The position numbers and the translations under genes are program-made. From positions 1 through 37,359 of the forward strand of contig CAZSAL010000023.1 of assembly GCA_964604825.1 (NCBI GenBank): DNA of 37,359 nucleotides, read 5' to 3'. Position 1 is the first letter of the stretch. Each line of letters begins with the position of its first letter. This DNA is from CAZSAL01 sp964604825 (GTDB taxonomy: Bacteria; Elusimicrobiota; Elusimicrobia; 2-01-FULL-59-12). Below the pieces are notes generated by a model, which was given only the letters and a program-made list of their open reading frames with translations, ran no database searches and was not told where the DNA came from. Positions 15,201-22,073 of the stretch are shown here, one piece after another.

Positions 15201-15872
15201 GTGTACCTTCGTACGGGCCAGTATGAAGACGGCACTCTGGGTGAAATCTTTATTGATATGCATAAAGAAGGCGCCGCTTTCCGAAGCCTCATGAACTGTT
15301 TTTCCATCTCCATTTCCCTCGGTCTGCAGCATGGCGTGCCGCTGGAAGAGTTCGTGGAAGCTTTTGTCTTCACGCGCTTTGAACCAAACGGTATGGTAGT
15401 GGGCAATCCGCAGATCAAAATGACTACTTCTATCATCGATTACATCTTCCGCGAACTTGCTATCGCCTACCTGGACCGGCAGGATCTGGCTCAGGTAACA
15501 GCTGAAGACCTTCGTTCCAGCGCGGTCGGCACTCCTAAAGAGGAATTTGTAGATGAAGAGGTCGTCTCCGAACGCGTCATTGAACAGCCGGCCCCGGCCA
15601 AGAACATTACGCCTGCGCCGAACGCAGGACAGGCCAAAGCCTCAGCCGCGCCCGCAGCAACCCAGGCCGCAGTTCCAGGCAATGTGGCGGGGTTCAAGCC
15701 GCCTGCGGTAACTACCGTGAAAACCGGGCCAAATGCCACGGAAAAATCTCGCCAGGCCAGGCTCAAAGGCTATGAAGGCGATCCCTGCAGGGAATGCGGT
15801 CAGTTCACCATGGTGCGCAACGGCACCTGTCTTAAATGTGACACCTGCGGTACTACATCGGGATGTTCTTGA
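12219..15872 (+). CDS. nrdJ: Adenosylcobalamin-dependent ribonucleotide reductase (class II)
   Basis: A 1217-residue class II ribonucleotide reductase, which makes deoxyribonucleotides using adenosylcobalamin instead of an iron or manganese subunit, independent of oxygen. Landmarks: Cys207 in HACFIQSV, GSGTGSNFSGLRG, the active-site NPCSEY loop (Cys493, Glu495) and APTGTIGLSMDCDTTGIEPDF. The C-terminal part after a Pro/Ala-rich linker (about 1130-1180) ends in a zinc-ribbon-like tail with CRECG, CLKCDTCG and GCS. Length matches the long NrdJ type (about 1200), typical of anaerobes and candidate phyla. It has its own promoter. No class I or III reductase gene is in the window. The cell must make or import cobalamin. 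Confidence 0.97.
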   Translation: MEPQHKTGLSVLNRFTPHDKDVFQLVQWEAKSSTIRNPDGSVVFEMTNIKVPKGWSQVATDIIAQKYFRKAGIPAKTKKVAENGMPEWLQRSIPDQDEMNQLPENVRWTGESDARQVFHRLAGCWTYWGWELGYFKTETDAKAYYNDMAWMLANQMAAPNSPQWFNTGLHWAYGIEGPAQGHYYVDAVTGELKQSVNAYEHPQPHACFIQSVSDDLVNSGGIMDLWVREARIFKYGSGTGSNFSGLRGAGEPLSGGGKSSGLMSFLKIGDRAAGAIKSGGTTRRAAKMITLDLDHPDIEEYINWKTKEEQKVAALVTGSKLCRKHLNEILNAVHGWPEVTERLDRKKNTRLGAALRAAQNVLIPQNYIERVLELAAQGVTAIDFPEYNTDWNSEAYVTVAGQNSNNSVRVPNAFMEALLKDGEWPLVWRTEKARAAKEGRQSKPAKMVKAKDLWDQICYAAWSCADPGIQYDTIINEWHTCPADGRINASNPCSEYMFLDDTACNLASINLLKFFDVSSQQFDIDSYRHAARLWTITLEISVAMAQFPSKSIAEKSYLYRTLGLGFANLGALLMVQGTPYDSDRGRAIAGALTCIMHMKAYATSAEMASVVGPFPAYERNENAMLRVIRNHRRAAYVTPKSEYESLSVTPVHINPAHCPQDLLVAARQDADEALMFGERWGYRNAQVTVIAPTGTIGLSMDCDTTGIEPDFALVKFKKLAGGGYLKIINSSIPPALSALGYTQPQIDDIIRYCRGSGSLQGCPCINAETLKTKGFTDDVISKIEAALPQAFEIGFAFNQFTLGEDFCKNTLKLTDEQLNDWTFSILKHLGYSQDEIKTANEHICGTMTVEGAPHLKVEHLPVFDCANKCGAKGKRYIAPRAHLRMMAAAQPFISGAISKTINFPHHATIHEIDESYVESWQLMLKAIAIYRDGSKLSQPLNSTSDAGEQITIQDLSEGPIKIAEKIIHRYIARRRRLPYRRMGYTQKAKIGGHTVYLRTGQYEDGTLGEIFIDMHKEGAAFRSLMNCFSISISLGLQHGVPLEEFVEAFVFTRFEPNGMVVGNPQIKMTTSIIDYIFRELAIAYLDRQDLAQVTAEDLRSSAVGTPKEEFVDEEVVSERVIEQPAPAKNITPAPNAGQAKASAAPAATQAAVPGNVAGFKPPAVTTVKTGPNATEKSRQARLKGYEGDPCRECGQFTMVRNGTCLKCDTCGTTSGCS

Positions 15873-15947
15873 TTTGTCATAGGTCCTAAGTCCGGAATCG
15901 ATTAATGCATCGGACTTCGGATGCTGTTGCAAAAAGGGGGATGTTAC

Positions 15948-16025
15948 ATGTGTATTCGGAAACAGCGCAGGATTCTGCGAAGGTCACGCCGCCGTAAAGT
16001 TATTTATCTGGCACGCATGAAATAA
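15948..16025 (+). CDS. Arg-rich 25-residue micro-ORF, possible bS22/mS38-like ribosomal protein
   Basis: An ORF of 25 codons with a strong Shine-Dalgarno (AAAAAGGGGG, 7 bases before the ATG). The peptide is strongly basic: 12 of 25 residues are Arg or Lys, in the order MCIRKQRR, ILRRSRRRK, VIYLARMK. The pattern I-K-K-x-R-(K/R), then basic residues, (H/R)RK and two hydrophobics, resembles the AURKAIP1/COX24-type peptide that includes mycobacterial ribosomal protein bS22 and mitochondrial mS38. That match is by eye only. A hairpin AAGTCCG/CGGACTT (15888-15917) precedes it. It may instead be a chance ORF; the strong ribosome-binding site argues against that. Confidence 0.45.
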   Translation: MCIRKQRRILRRSRRRKVIYLARMK

Positions 16026-16067
16026 GGTGTAACCTGCCGTTATTCGGGACTGTCAAAACGAAAGATT

Positions 16068-16265
16068 ATGACAAAATCTCTCGCTCTGGCTTTCCTGATC
16101 GGCGGAATTATTATTTTTCTGGTGGGAGTAAACACCAGCCACGATCTGGGATTAACCCTTATAGAGCTCTTTACAATCAAACCCTTCCACCAGGCCATTG
16201 CCCTTGTAATCAGCGGCAGTATTCTTACCATTCTCGGCATCAGCGCTTTGCCCTTCAGCAGATAA
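16068..16265 (+). CDS. Small two-TM membrane protein, DUF3185-like
   Basis: A 65-residue protein with two transmembrane segments (about 5-21 and 43-61) joined by a short loop, HDLGLTLIELFTIKPFHQ. The layout and the GGIIIFLVGVNTS...F(T)..P..(Q)I.L(V)I.G pattern resemble the DUF3185 family of small inner-membrane proteins of unknown function. It lies about 40 bases downstream of the basic micro-ORF and about 50 bases before the glycosidase gene; nothing suggests a specific partner. Confidence 0.6.
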   Translation: MTKSLALAFLIGGIIIFLVGVNTSHDLGLTLIELFTIKPFHQAIALVISGSILTILGISALPFSR

Positions 16266-16319
16266 TCATTGTTTGAATTTTCTGGCGGAAAGCGCTTCGA
16301 AATAACTATCATTTTATTT

Positions 16320-17354
16320 ATGAATGTCAAAAATATGTTCTTGGCAGCAATACTATTCGTCTCTCCTCTGTTTGCCGGCAATTATGTGGATCCGCGGGAA
16401 ACATCTAACCGCTGTGGTGTTTTGGATTTTCTGGGCTGGGATCAGGATTGGAACAACCATCATTACACGTGGGAAAACATTCAGAAAGCGGCTGAATTAA
16501 TGCGCCAGGCACACGTTGGAATGGTGCGGATGGATTTTGCCTGGACGGATGTGGAACCAAAACCCGGCCGGTTCGACTTCGGCAGGTACGACCGCATAGT
16601 AGATTTGCTGCGTTCAAAGGGCATTCAGGTCCTTGGCACACTGGAATACAATCCCGCCTGGCGGCAGGCCGCGTGGAATGCCGCACCGGAACCAAAACTT
16701 TATGTGCGCTATGCAAAGGCTGTCGTTCACCATTTCAAGGACCGCGTCAAATACTGGGAGATCTGGAACGAACCGGACTACGGGACCTACTGGCAGCCCC
16801 AGGATAATCTGGCAACTTACTGTAAACTGCTCAAAAAAGCCTACCCCGCCATTAAACGAGAAGATCCGACCGCGCTTGTCCTTGAGGGAAGCCTTTCACA
16901 GATGATACTGACAAGTCAGCGGGACATCTATCAGGAAGCGGGGCCGGAGAGCTTTGATATCGTCAACGTGCATTTATTCCCGAACCCCTTGGATAATGTT
17001 TCACTGGCTCAGGCGCGAGACCAGCTGCAAAGCCTGAAACGGATCATGGCAGAATTTGGAGATCAGGATAAGCCCATCTGGATAACAGAACTGGGTTGTC
17101 CAGGCGTTCCATTGCAGTCGGCCAATATCAACTGGTGGGCAGGGAAAAGCCCTACAGAAAACGAGCAGGCGGCATGGGTGTCCAAGGTCATTCCTGAGGT
17201 GCTGAAAGCACCTGGAGTCGACAAAGTTTTCTGGGCTTTTTTTCGGGACACAGACGGGTTCTTTAACAACGGAATCGACTATTTTGGCCTCATCCGCAGC
17301 GATTTTACGCTCAAGCCGGCTTACGAAAGCTTTAAAAAGACCGCTTCGGAATAG
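16320..17354 (+). CDS. Secreted clan GH-A glycoside hydrolase (GH39/GH5-like)
   Basis: A 344-residue protein starting at the ATG at 16320, which directly precedes a signal peptide (MNVKNMFLAAILFVSPLFAG); a TTG at 16269 is upstream but less likely. The mature part is a TIM-barrel glycosidase. The acid/base is Glu151 in EIWNEPDYG and the nucleophile Glu257 in PIWITELGCPG, with MVRMDFAW and LGTLEYNPAW on earlier strands. These signatures are those of clan GH-A; the NEP and TELG context is nearest to GH39 or GH5-like arabinosidase/xylosidase enzymes. Both catalytic acids are present, so it should cleave a glycan in the periplasm or outside; substrate unknown. The dehydrogenase gene follows after 6 bases. 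Confidence 0.85.
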   Translation: MNVKNMFLAAILFVSPLFAGNYVDPRETSNRCGVLDFLGWDQDWNNHHYTWENIQKAAELMRQAHVGMVRMDFAWTDVEPKPGRFDFGRYDRIVDLLRSKGIQVLGTLEYNPAWRQAAWNAAPEPKLYVRYAKAVVHHFKDRVKYWEIWNEPDYGTYWQPQDNLATYCKLLKKAYPAIKREDPTALVLEGSLSQMILTSQRDIYQEAGPESFDIVNVHLFPNPLDNVSLAQARDQLQSLKRIMAEFGDQDKPIWITELGCPGVPLQSANINWWAGKSPTENEQAAWVSKVIPEVLKAPGVDKVFWAFFRDTDGFFNNGIDYFGLIRSDFTLKPAYESFKKTASE

Positions 17355-17360
17355 CCTCAT

Positions 17361-18245
17361 ATGCCCTTACCAGACATTGGTTTTATTGGATTAGGAATCA
17401 TGGGGATGCCTATGGCGCGGCATCTCGCTGAGGCCGGCTACCCGGTCAAGGTTTTCAACCGTGACCGCCAAAAGGCAGAGGGAGCCAGGGCCTTTGGCGC
17501 CCAAATCTGCGGTACTCCGCGGGAAGCGGCCGCAGGCGCGGAAATTGTGATTACAATGGTGACCAATCCCGGCGCTGTGCAGACGGTCATCGAAGGCGGG
17601 GACGGCCTGCTTACCCTCCGCAGCGACTCACCAGTCTGGATCCAGATGAGCACTATTGACATCGCGTCAACTCTGGCATTTGCCGAAAAAGCGCGAAAAA
17701 ACGGCTGGCGTTATGTGGATTGTCCGGTTACCGGCAGCAAAAAGCAGGTTGAGTCCTGCCAGCTTATACTGCTTGCCGGTGCCGCAGACCGGGAACTGGA
17801 AGAAATCCGCCCTTTGCTGCTTAAGATGGGCAAAACTATCGTCCATGCCGGACCTGTTGGCGCAGGTTCCGCGCTAAAGCTTTCGATGAATCTGGTGGTA
17901 GCCCAGATGACCACCGGACTTGTGGAATCCGTGCGTCTTGCGGAGGCAAACGGCATAAATCCCGAAAAGATTTTCGAAGTGCTGAAGAACAGCCCCGCGC
18001 TCGACTGCGGCTATTTCCGCATCAAGGAAGAGACTCTGCTGAAAAAGGATTTCTCTCCGGCATTTTCACTGTCTAATATGCTGAAAGATGTGCGCTTCAT
18101 GACGCAGGAGGCTGGGAAACGGGGCGCGCGCCTGCCTGTGACCGGGGCGGTTCAAAAATTGATGGAACAGGCATTCAAGGAAGGATACGGTGAAGAAGAC
18201 CTGGCAGCAATCTACAAAACCTTGAAGCAGCGGGAACCTGATTGA
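17361..18245 (+). CDS. Beta-hydroxyacid dehydrogenase (glyoxylate/succinic semialdehyde reductase-like)
   Basis: A 294-residue NAD(P)-dependent enzyme of the 3-hydroxyisobutyrate dehydrogenase family. The Rossmann motif is IGFIGLGIMGMPMARHL, the substrate-binding loop CPVTGSKKQV (122-130), and the catalytic Lys173 is in GSALKLSMN. The GSKK loop and the C-terminal KDFSPAFSLSNMLKDVRF fit the glyoxylate/succinic semialdehyde reductase (GLYR) branch better than true 3-hydroxyisobutyrate dehydrogenases. It is complete. It reduces small aldehydes or ketoacids with NADPH in the cytosol. The stop overlaps the next ATG by one base (TGATG), so it is coupled to thpR. Confidence 0.9.
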   Translation: MPLPDIGFIGLGIMGMPMARHLAEAGYPVKVFNRDRQKAEGARAFGAQICGTPREAAAGAEIVITMVTNPGAVQTVIEGGDGLLTLRSDSPVWIQMSTIDIASTLAFAEKARKNGWRYVDCPVTGSKKQVESCQLILLAGAADRELEEIRPLLLKMGKTIVHAGPVGAGSALKLSMNLVVAQMTTGLVESVRLAEANGINPEKIFEVLKNSPALDCGYFRIKEETLLKKDFSPAFSLSNMLKDVRFMTQEAGKRGARLPVTGAVQKLMEQAFKEGYGEEDLAAIYKTLKQREPD

Positions 18246-18799
18246 TGCGGCTTTTCATTGCCATTAACATTCCTAATGAAATAAAGGAAAACTTGGGCCG
18301 CCAGGCCGCAGACCTGGCCAGGCGTATAGACGCTACCGGAATAAAGTGGGTTGAGCCGGAGCTTTTTCACCTTACGCTGCGGTTTCTCGGGGAATTACCG
18401 GAGCATCAGGTGGAACCGTTGGCCGGGCAAATGACAGTGGCAGCCAAAGACATTCGTCCGTTTTCAATCTCGTTTGATAAGGCCGGGTGCTTCCCGCCGC
18501 ACGGATCTCCCCGAGTGCTGTGGTTCGGGATGAAAGAAGGAAAGGAACAAGCAGAAACTGCAGGTAAGGCTTTTACCTTGATCGGCCCGCAGGAAGAAAC
18601 CGAAAGAGCATTTCAGGCACATCTCACCATTGCCCGCGTCAAGGATCCCAGGTCCTCCCGCTTCATCCGTCCGGTTCTGGAAAAATGGATTTTTACCCCT
18701 CCGCCGCCATTTGAAGTAAGGTCCATAGATTTGATGCAGAGCGTACCCTCCAGGACAGGCCCCGCCTATTCGCTTGTCCAATCCGTACCTTTGCACTAA
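18245..18799 (+). CDS. thpR: RNA 2',3'-cyclic phosphodiesterase
   Basis: A 184-residue 2H phosphoesterase (LigT/ThpR). The two catalytic HxT motifs are His42-Leu-Thr44 in FHLTLRFLG and His126-Leu-Thr128 in AHLTIARV. The family opens 2',3'-cyclic phosphates on RNA ends. Start ATG at 18245 overlaps the previous stop by one base; a TTG three bases earlier is an unlikely start. It converges with the minus-strand epimerase gene with only one base between stop codons and no visible terminator. Confidence 0.93.
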   Translation: MRLFIAINIPNEIKENLGRQAADLARRIDATGIKWVEPELFHLTLRFLGELPEHQVEPLAGQMTVAAKDIRPFSISFDKAGCFPPHGSPRVLWFGMKEGKEQAETAGKAFTLIGPQEETERAFQAHLTIARVKDPRSSRFIRPVLEKWIFTPPPPFEVRSIDLMQSVPSRTGPAYSLVQSVPLH

Positions 18800-18800
18800 A

Positions 18801-19691
18801 TTATTTGAGAATTTTCCTCAAGGCAGGTTCCAGCCACGGATATAAAAATTGAAACCCTGAATCCGTAAGTTTTTTAGGGACAGCGCGTTCGCTGGCCAAT
18901 AACAGGGCATCGGCCATTTCGCCGAAAGCGAGACGCACAGCAAAAGCTGGAAGCGCAAAAACTGCCGGGCGATGCAGGACACGGCCGAGCGTCATAGTAA
19001 ATTCGCGATTCGTGACAGGGTTGGGCGAGGTCACGTTGACAGGCCCTTTAACGGATTTATTCTCCATGACAAAGGCCAGGGCCCGTACTGCGTCTTCAAG
19101 AGCAATCCAGCTCATATATTGGCTTCCGCTCCCTATGCGTCCGCCAGCACCCAGACGAAAAGGCGGAAGCATTTTGCCTAACGCGCCGCTATTCTTATCC
19201 AAAATCATTCCAAAGCGTGCATGCACAACTCGGATGCCTTTTTCTGCCGCAGGCTCAGCCGCTTTTTCCCAGGCCCGGCATACTTCTGCGAGAAAACCCT
19301 GCCCCGGAGAACTGGTCTCATCCAATATTTCTTCACCGCGATCGCCGTAGTATCCGACTGCTGAAGCTACGACAAAAACTTCAGGCTGGCGCGGCAAACC
19401 GGCCAATTTACCGGCAAGCCTAAGCGTGCTCTTAACGCGGCTTTCATAAATATGTTTTTTCCTCGCCGGAGTCCAGCGGCCGGCCGCGATATTCTCCCCG
19501 GCCAGATGGAAAACGACATCAAACTCTCCTGAACGGGTGGCAGACCCCGAGCCTACGGCGTCCCAGTTCAGTTCATCAGATTTTGAAGGAGGCCGGCGAA
19601 CCAGCCGTGTCACCGCGTGCCCGGAACCGGCAAGGCTGGCACACAGCGCCGCGCCAATTAATCCATGTGATCCAGTGATAAGGATTTCCAT
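18801..19691 (-). CDS. SDR-family epimerase (YfcH/SDR39U1, TIGR01777 type)
   Basis: A 296-residue NAD-dependent epimerase-like protein. The Rossmann motif ITGSHGLIGAAL is at the N-terminus, followed by FHLAGENIAAGRW, SAVGYYG (YYGDRGEE) and a C-terminal domain ending KKLTDSGFQFLYPWLEPALRKIL (DUF1731). These features identify the YfcH/SDR39U1 family, whose substrate is unknown. Length matches (about 300). It is probably transcribed from a promoter in or behind the TIKI-like gene, whose stop is 32 bases upstream. Confidence 0.92.
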   Translation of the reverse strand: MEILITGSHGLIGAALCASLAGSGHAVTRLVRRPPSKSDELNWDAVGSGSATRSGEFDVVFHLAGENIAAGRWTPARKKHIYESRVKSTLRLAGKLAGLPRQPEVFVVASAVGYYGDRGEEILDETSSPGQGFLAEVCRAWEKAAEPAAEKGIRVVHARFGMILDKNSGALGKMLPPFRLGAGGRIGSGSQYMSWIALEDAVRALAFVMENKSVKGPVNVTSPNPVTNREFTMTLGRVLHRPAVFALPAFAVRLAFGEMADALLLASERAVPKKLTDSGFQFLYPWLEPALRKILK

Positions 19692-19723
19692 TGCGGATAA
19701 AGATGCTTAACTGATTTTATAAG

Positions 19724-20695
19724 TTATTTAGAGAATGCAGCGGAAGGAAGTATCTGCAGCGCACTGACGCTTTCCAGCATGCGCTGCTCGTACATCGCCG
19801 TATTTTGCGGGCGGGTAACGACAGGAGAAAGAACCACAAAGGTCCTTCCTTCTGCGCGCAGCTGCCGGGCCATTTCGGCAGTATGAAAACCTCCGACAAC
19901 GACGACACGCGGGCCCTTTTCCGAAAAGCTTTTTGTTTTTATTTCATCCATAAACAAACGGCTCCGCTCGTTTACCAGACCGTAAAATTGTTCAGCCATG
20001 GCAATTACCGGATCCAATGTGGGCGACGAAGGAGTCGCGTCGCGGGCCTGCAGATATTCGTCATATTCCTCGGGAGTCAATTTCAGTTGAAGCAGAAGCC
20101 GCGTGCGCTCCAACTGCCGCACCAGAACATGAGTACTGGGGATGCTCATTTTCTGCTGGAGCCTGCGTATGGCGTTCAGTTCGGCAATGGCCGGTTCGCG
20201 CAGACGCTCCAAGGTCAGATAAGTTTCGACATTCCTTTCATATACATCAGGATTTTCCATGCCAATAAGTTTAAGAGGAAATGTTTTTGGCCGGGGGCTC
20301 AGTAGGACAGCCGCTATTTCCGCTCCCGTAAGGCGGCCTTCGGCGGCGAGACGTTTGACCAGCTCTGCCCTTGCCTGGACCGGAACTTCCCGAAAAATGC
20401 CAAGGTCTACCGCAGCGAACGCTCCTTCAATAAACACGCTGCGGATGCCCCAATGACTGTAGCCATACATCAAAAGCGCGGCTATGTGAGACTGCGCTTC
20501 CGGGTGCTGATGCACATCCTGTATGAGAATGTATTCAGGCGATATGCGGGCGGGAAGGTTGATGTCGGTGATGCTGGCTATTTGCTCTGGAATACCTAAT
20601 AATTTTCCATCATCCAGCAAAGGCTGCGCCGTTAAGCACGACGGAAGGATAAAAACGGCCACGAGCGCATAAACAAACCAGTTTGGCTGCCTCAT
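19724..20695 (-). CDS. Secreted TIKI/ChaN-like protein
   Basis: A 323-residue protein starting at the ATG at 20695, with GGAAGG 8 bases upstream and a signal peptide (MRQPNWFVYALVAVFILPSCLTA; LPSC could be a lipobox). The longer open frame reads through the fba terminator and is rejected. The mature part begins with YILIQDVHQHPEAQSHIAALL and SVFIEGAF, has a helical middle rich in Arg/Glu/Leu, and ends in VVVVGGFHTAEMARQL, FVVLSPVVT. The DVH and GGFH motifs with strand-like context resemble the TIKI/TraB/ChaN/EreA superfamily, with His/Asp/Glu that could bind metal or act on esters or peptides. I know such proteins from Omnitrophota-like genomes. Function unknown. Confidence 0.65.
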   Translation of the reverse strand: MRQPNWFVYALVAVFILPSCLTAQPLLDDGKLLGIPEQIASITDINLPARISPEYILIQDVHQHPEAQSHIAALLMYGYSHWGIRSVFIEGAFAAVDLGIFREVPVQARAELVKRLAAEGRLTGAEIAAVLLSPRPKTFPLKLIGMENPDVYERNVETYLTLERLREPAIAELNAIRRLQQKMSIPSTHVLVRQLERTRLLLQLKLTPEEYDEYLQARDATPSSPTLDPVIAMAEQFYGLVNERSRLFMDEIKTKSFSEKGPRVVVVGGFHTAEMARQLRAEGRTFVVLSPVVTRPQNTAMYEQRMLESVSALQILPSAAFSK

Positions 20696-20844
20696 GGATA
20701 TTGCCTTCCACCTTATCTGACCCCGGCATTCGAAGACAACAAAAGTGTGCCTTACATATATGGTAATTACAAGTAATCTTAAGACCCATACAAAAAATTC
20801 AATCTTTAGGCCTATAACAGAAATAATGAGCAGAAAGGCCAATA

Positions 20845-20872
20845 AAAAAGCCCCGATTACTCGGGGCTTTTT
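20845..20872 (-). terminator. Intrinsic terminator after fba
   Basis: Twelve-base stem: GCCCCGA (20850-20856) with TCGGGGC (20861-20867), loop TTAC, extended by A/T pairs. On the minus strand it ends in a T-run and lies 22 bases beyond the fba stop. Confidence 0.93.
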
Positions 20873-20894
20873 CTTTAGCAATTTGCGTCTTTTT

Positions 20895-21950
20895 TTATGC
20901 GATTGTTATGCGCTTGTCCAGATATACGTCCTGAATCGAATTCAGGATCTTAACTCCATCGGCGAAGGGCCTCTGGAACGCCTTGCGCCCGGAAATAAGG
21001 CCCATGCCGCCTGCGCGCTTATTGATCACTGCAGTCTTTACCGCTTCTGCGAGATCGCTTGCCCCGGATGAAGCCCCGCCGGAATTGATCAGGCCCGCTC
21101 GGCCCATGTAGCAGTTGGCAACCTGGTAGCGGGTAAGATCAATGGGATTGTCCGAAGTCAGTTTCTCATAAACAAGCTTGTGCGTCTTCCCGAAGTTCAA
21201 GGCTGTGTAGCCACCGTTATTTTCCGGAAGCTTCTGTTTAATGATATCTGCCTCGATTGTCACGCCCAGATGGTTGGCCTGGCCGGTCAAGTCCGCGGAA
21301 ACGTGAAAATCCTTTTCCTTGGTCTTGAACGCGCTTGAGCGCAGATAGCACCAGAGAATAGTCGCCATACCCAATTCGTGAGCCTGCTGGAACATCTGGC
21401 TGACTTCCCATATCTGGCGCCGGGATTCGGGCGAACCAAAGTAAATGGTGGCTCCGACCGCCACGGCTCCCTGATCATAAGCCTGTTTTATGCTCGCAAA
21501 CAGAGATTCATCAAAGGTGTTCGGATAGGATAGGAACTCATTGTGGTTGAATTTCAGAATAAACGGAATCTTGTGCGCATATTTGCGCGCCACAGACCCC
21601 AGCACACCGAGGGTTGAGGCGACCCCGTTGGCTCCGCCTTCGATCGCCAGTTTGACGATGTTTTCAGAATCGAAATACATCGGGTTTGGCGCAAACGAAG
21701 CTCCCGCTGAGTGTTCGATCCCCTGGTCAACCGGCAAAATCGATACATACCCGGTTCCGCCCAGCCGCCCGTGATCCAGCAGAGCCTGCAGGCTTTTCAG
21801 CACAGGCGTGGGCCGGTCTGACAAGGCATAAATCCGGTCAACGTAGTCGGGACCCGGCAAATGCAGGGATTCTTTGGGGATGGTGGTACATTTATGCTCC
21901 AGGAGCTTTTTTCCTTCGGCCCCAAGAAGTCCTTCGATATCAACAGCCAT
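20895..21950 (-). CDS. fbaB: Class I fructose-bisphosphate aldolase, DhnA/FbaB type
   Basis: A 351-residue aldolase of the archaeal/DhnA type, which splits fructose 1,6-bisphosphate into glyceraldehyde-3-phosphate and DHAP. Visible: ILPVDQGIEHSAGASFAPNP, FILKFNHNEFL, VGATIYFGS, the Schiff-base region IEADIIKQKLP with Lys238 (probable), and GGMGLISGRKAFQRP. It is longer than the archaeal form (about 260-300), in line with bacterial FbaB (about 350). AAGGAG lies 12 bases before the ATG. It has its own promoter (22016-22043) embedded in repeats, and a terminator. Downstream of pfp, it gives two consecutive glycolytic steps. Confidence 0.95.
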   Translation of the reverse strand: MAVDIEGLLGAEGKKLLEHKCTTIPKESLHLPGPDYVDRIYALSDRPTPVLKSLQALLDHGRLGGTGYVSILPVDQGIEHSAGASFAPNPMYFDSENIVKLAIEGGANGVASTLGVLGSVARKYAHKIPFILKFNHNEFLSYPNTFDESLFASIKQAYDQGAVAVGATIYFGSPESRRQIWEVSQMFQQAHELGMATILWCYLRSSAFKTKEKDFHVSADLTGQANHLGVTIEADIIKQKLPENNGGYTALNFGKTHKLVYEKLTSDNPIDLTRYQVANCYMGRAGLINSGGASSGASDLAEAVKTAVINKRAGGMGLISGRKAFQRPFADGVKILNSIQDVYLDKRITIA

Positions 21951-21980
21951 GGTAGTTAGTTCTCCTTTTGTGTTGCCGTC

Positions 21981-22002
21981 ACCCGCCAGACGTCTGGCGG
22001 GT
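21981..22002. repeat. Perfect 22-bp palindrome, fba leader
   Basis: ACCCGCCAGAC followed directly by its reverse complement GTCTGGCGGGT. It lies in the predicted fba 5' leader. Degenerate copies are at 493-520, within 11212-11236 and at 35529-35553. Confidence 0.85.
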
Positions 22003-22015
22003 CCAGCCTTACTTA

Positions 22016-22043
22016 ATTATAAATTGTTGATCCCGGCTTACAA
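22016..22043 (-). promoter_or_regulatory. fba promoter with -35 box inside a repeat
   Basis: On the minus strand: TTGTAA (22043-22038), 16-base spacer, perfect TATAAT (22021-22016). Predicted start near 22009. The -35 box is the loop of the repeat hairpin at 22030-22054. Confidence 0.6.
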
Positions 22044-22073
22044 CCTGCCGGGATGCCGCCCGCCCTAAGGGCG
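22030..22073. repeat. Family A half-element plus short palindrome behind pfp
   Basis: ATCCCGGC (22030-22037) with GCCGGGAT (22047-22054); the loop read on the minus strand is AGGTTGTAA, close to AGGCCGTAA and AGGCCTTAA of the copies at 5205 and 6498. CGCCCTAAGGGCG (22061-22073) is a near palindrome that begins at the pfp stop codon. Confidence 0.75.

Noticed and set aside
15873..15947. Terminator of nrdJ
   Set aside because: AAGTCCG/CGGACTT has a 16-base loop and no T-run; it is mentioned only as a hairpin before the micro-ORF.
20696..20881. Upstream extension of the TIKI-like gene by 62 codons
   Set aside because: It reads through the fba terminator, lacks a ribosome-binding site, and the ATG at 20695 has GGAAGG and a signal peptide.
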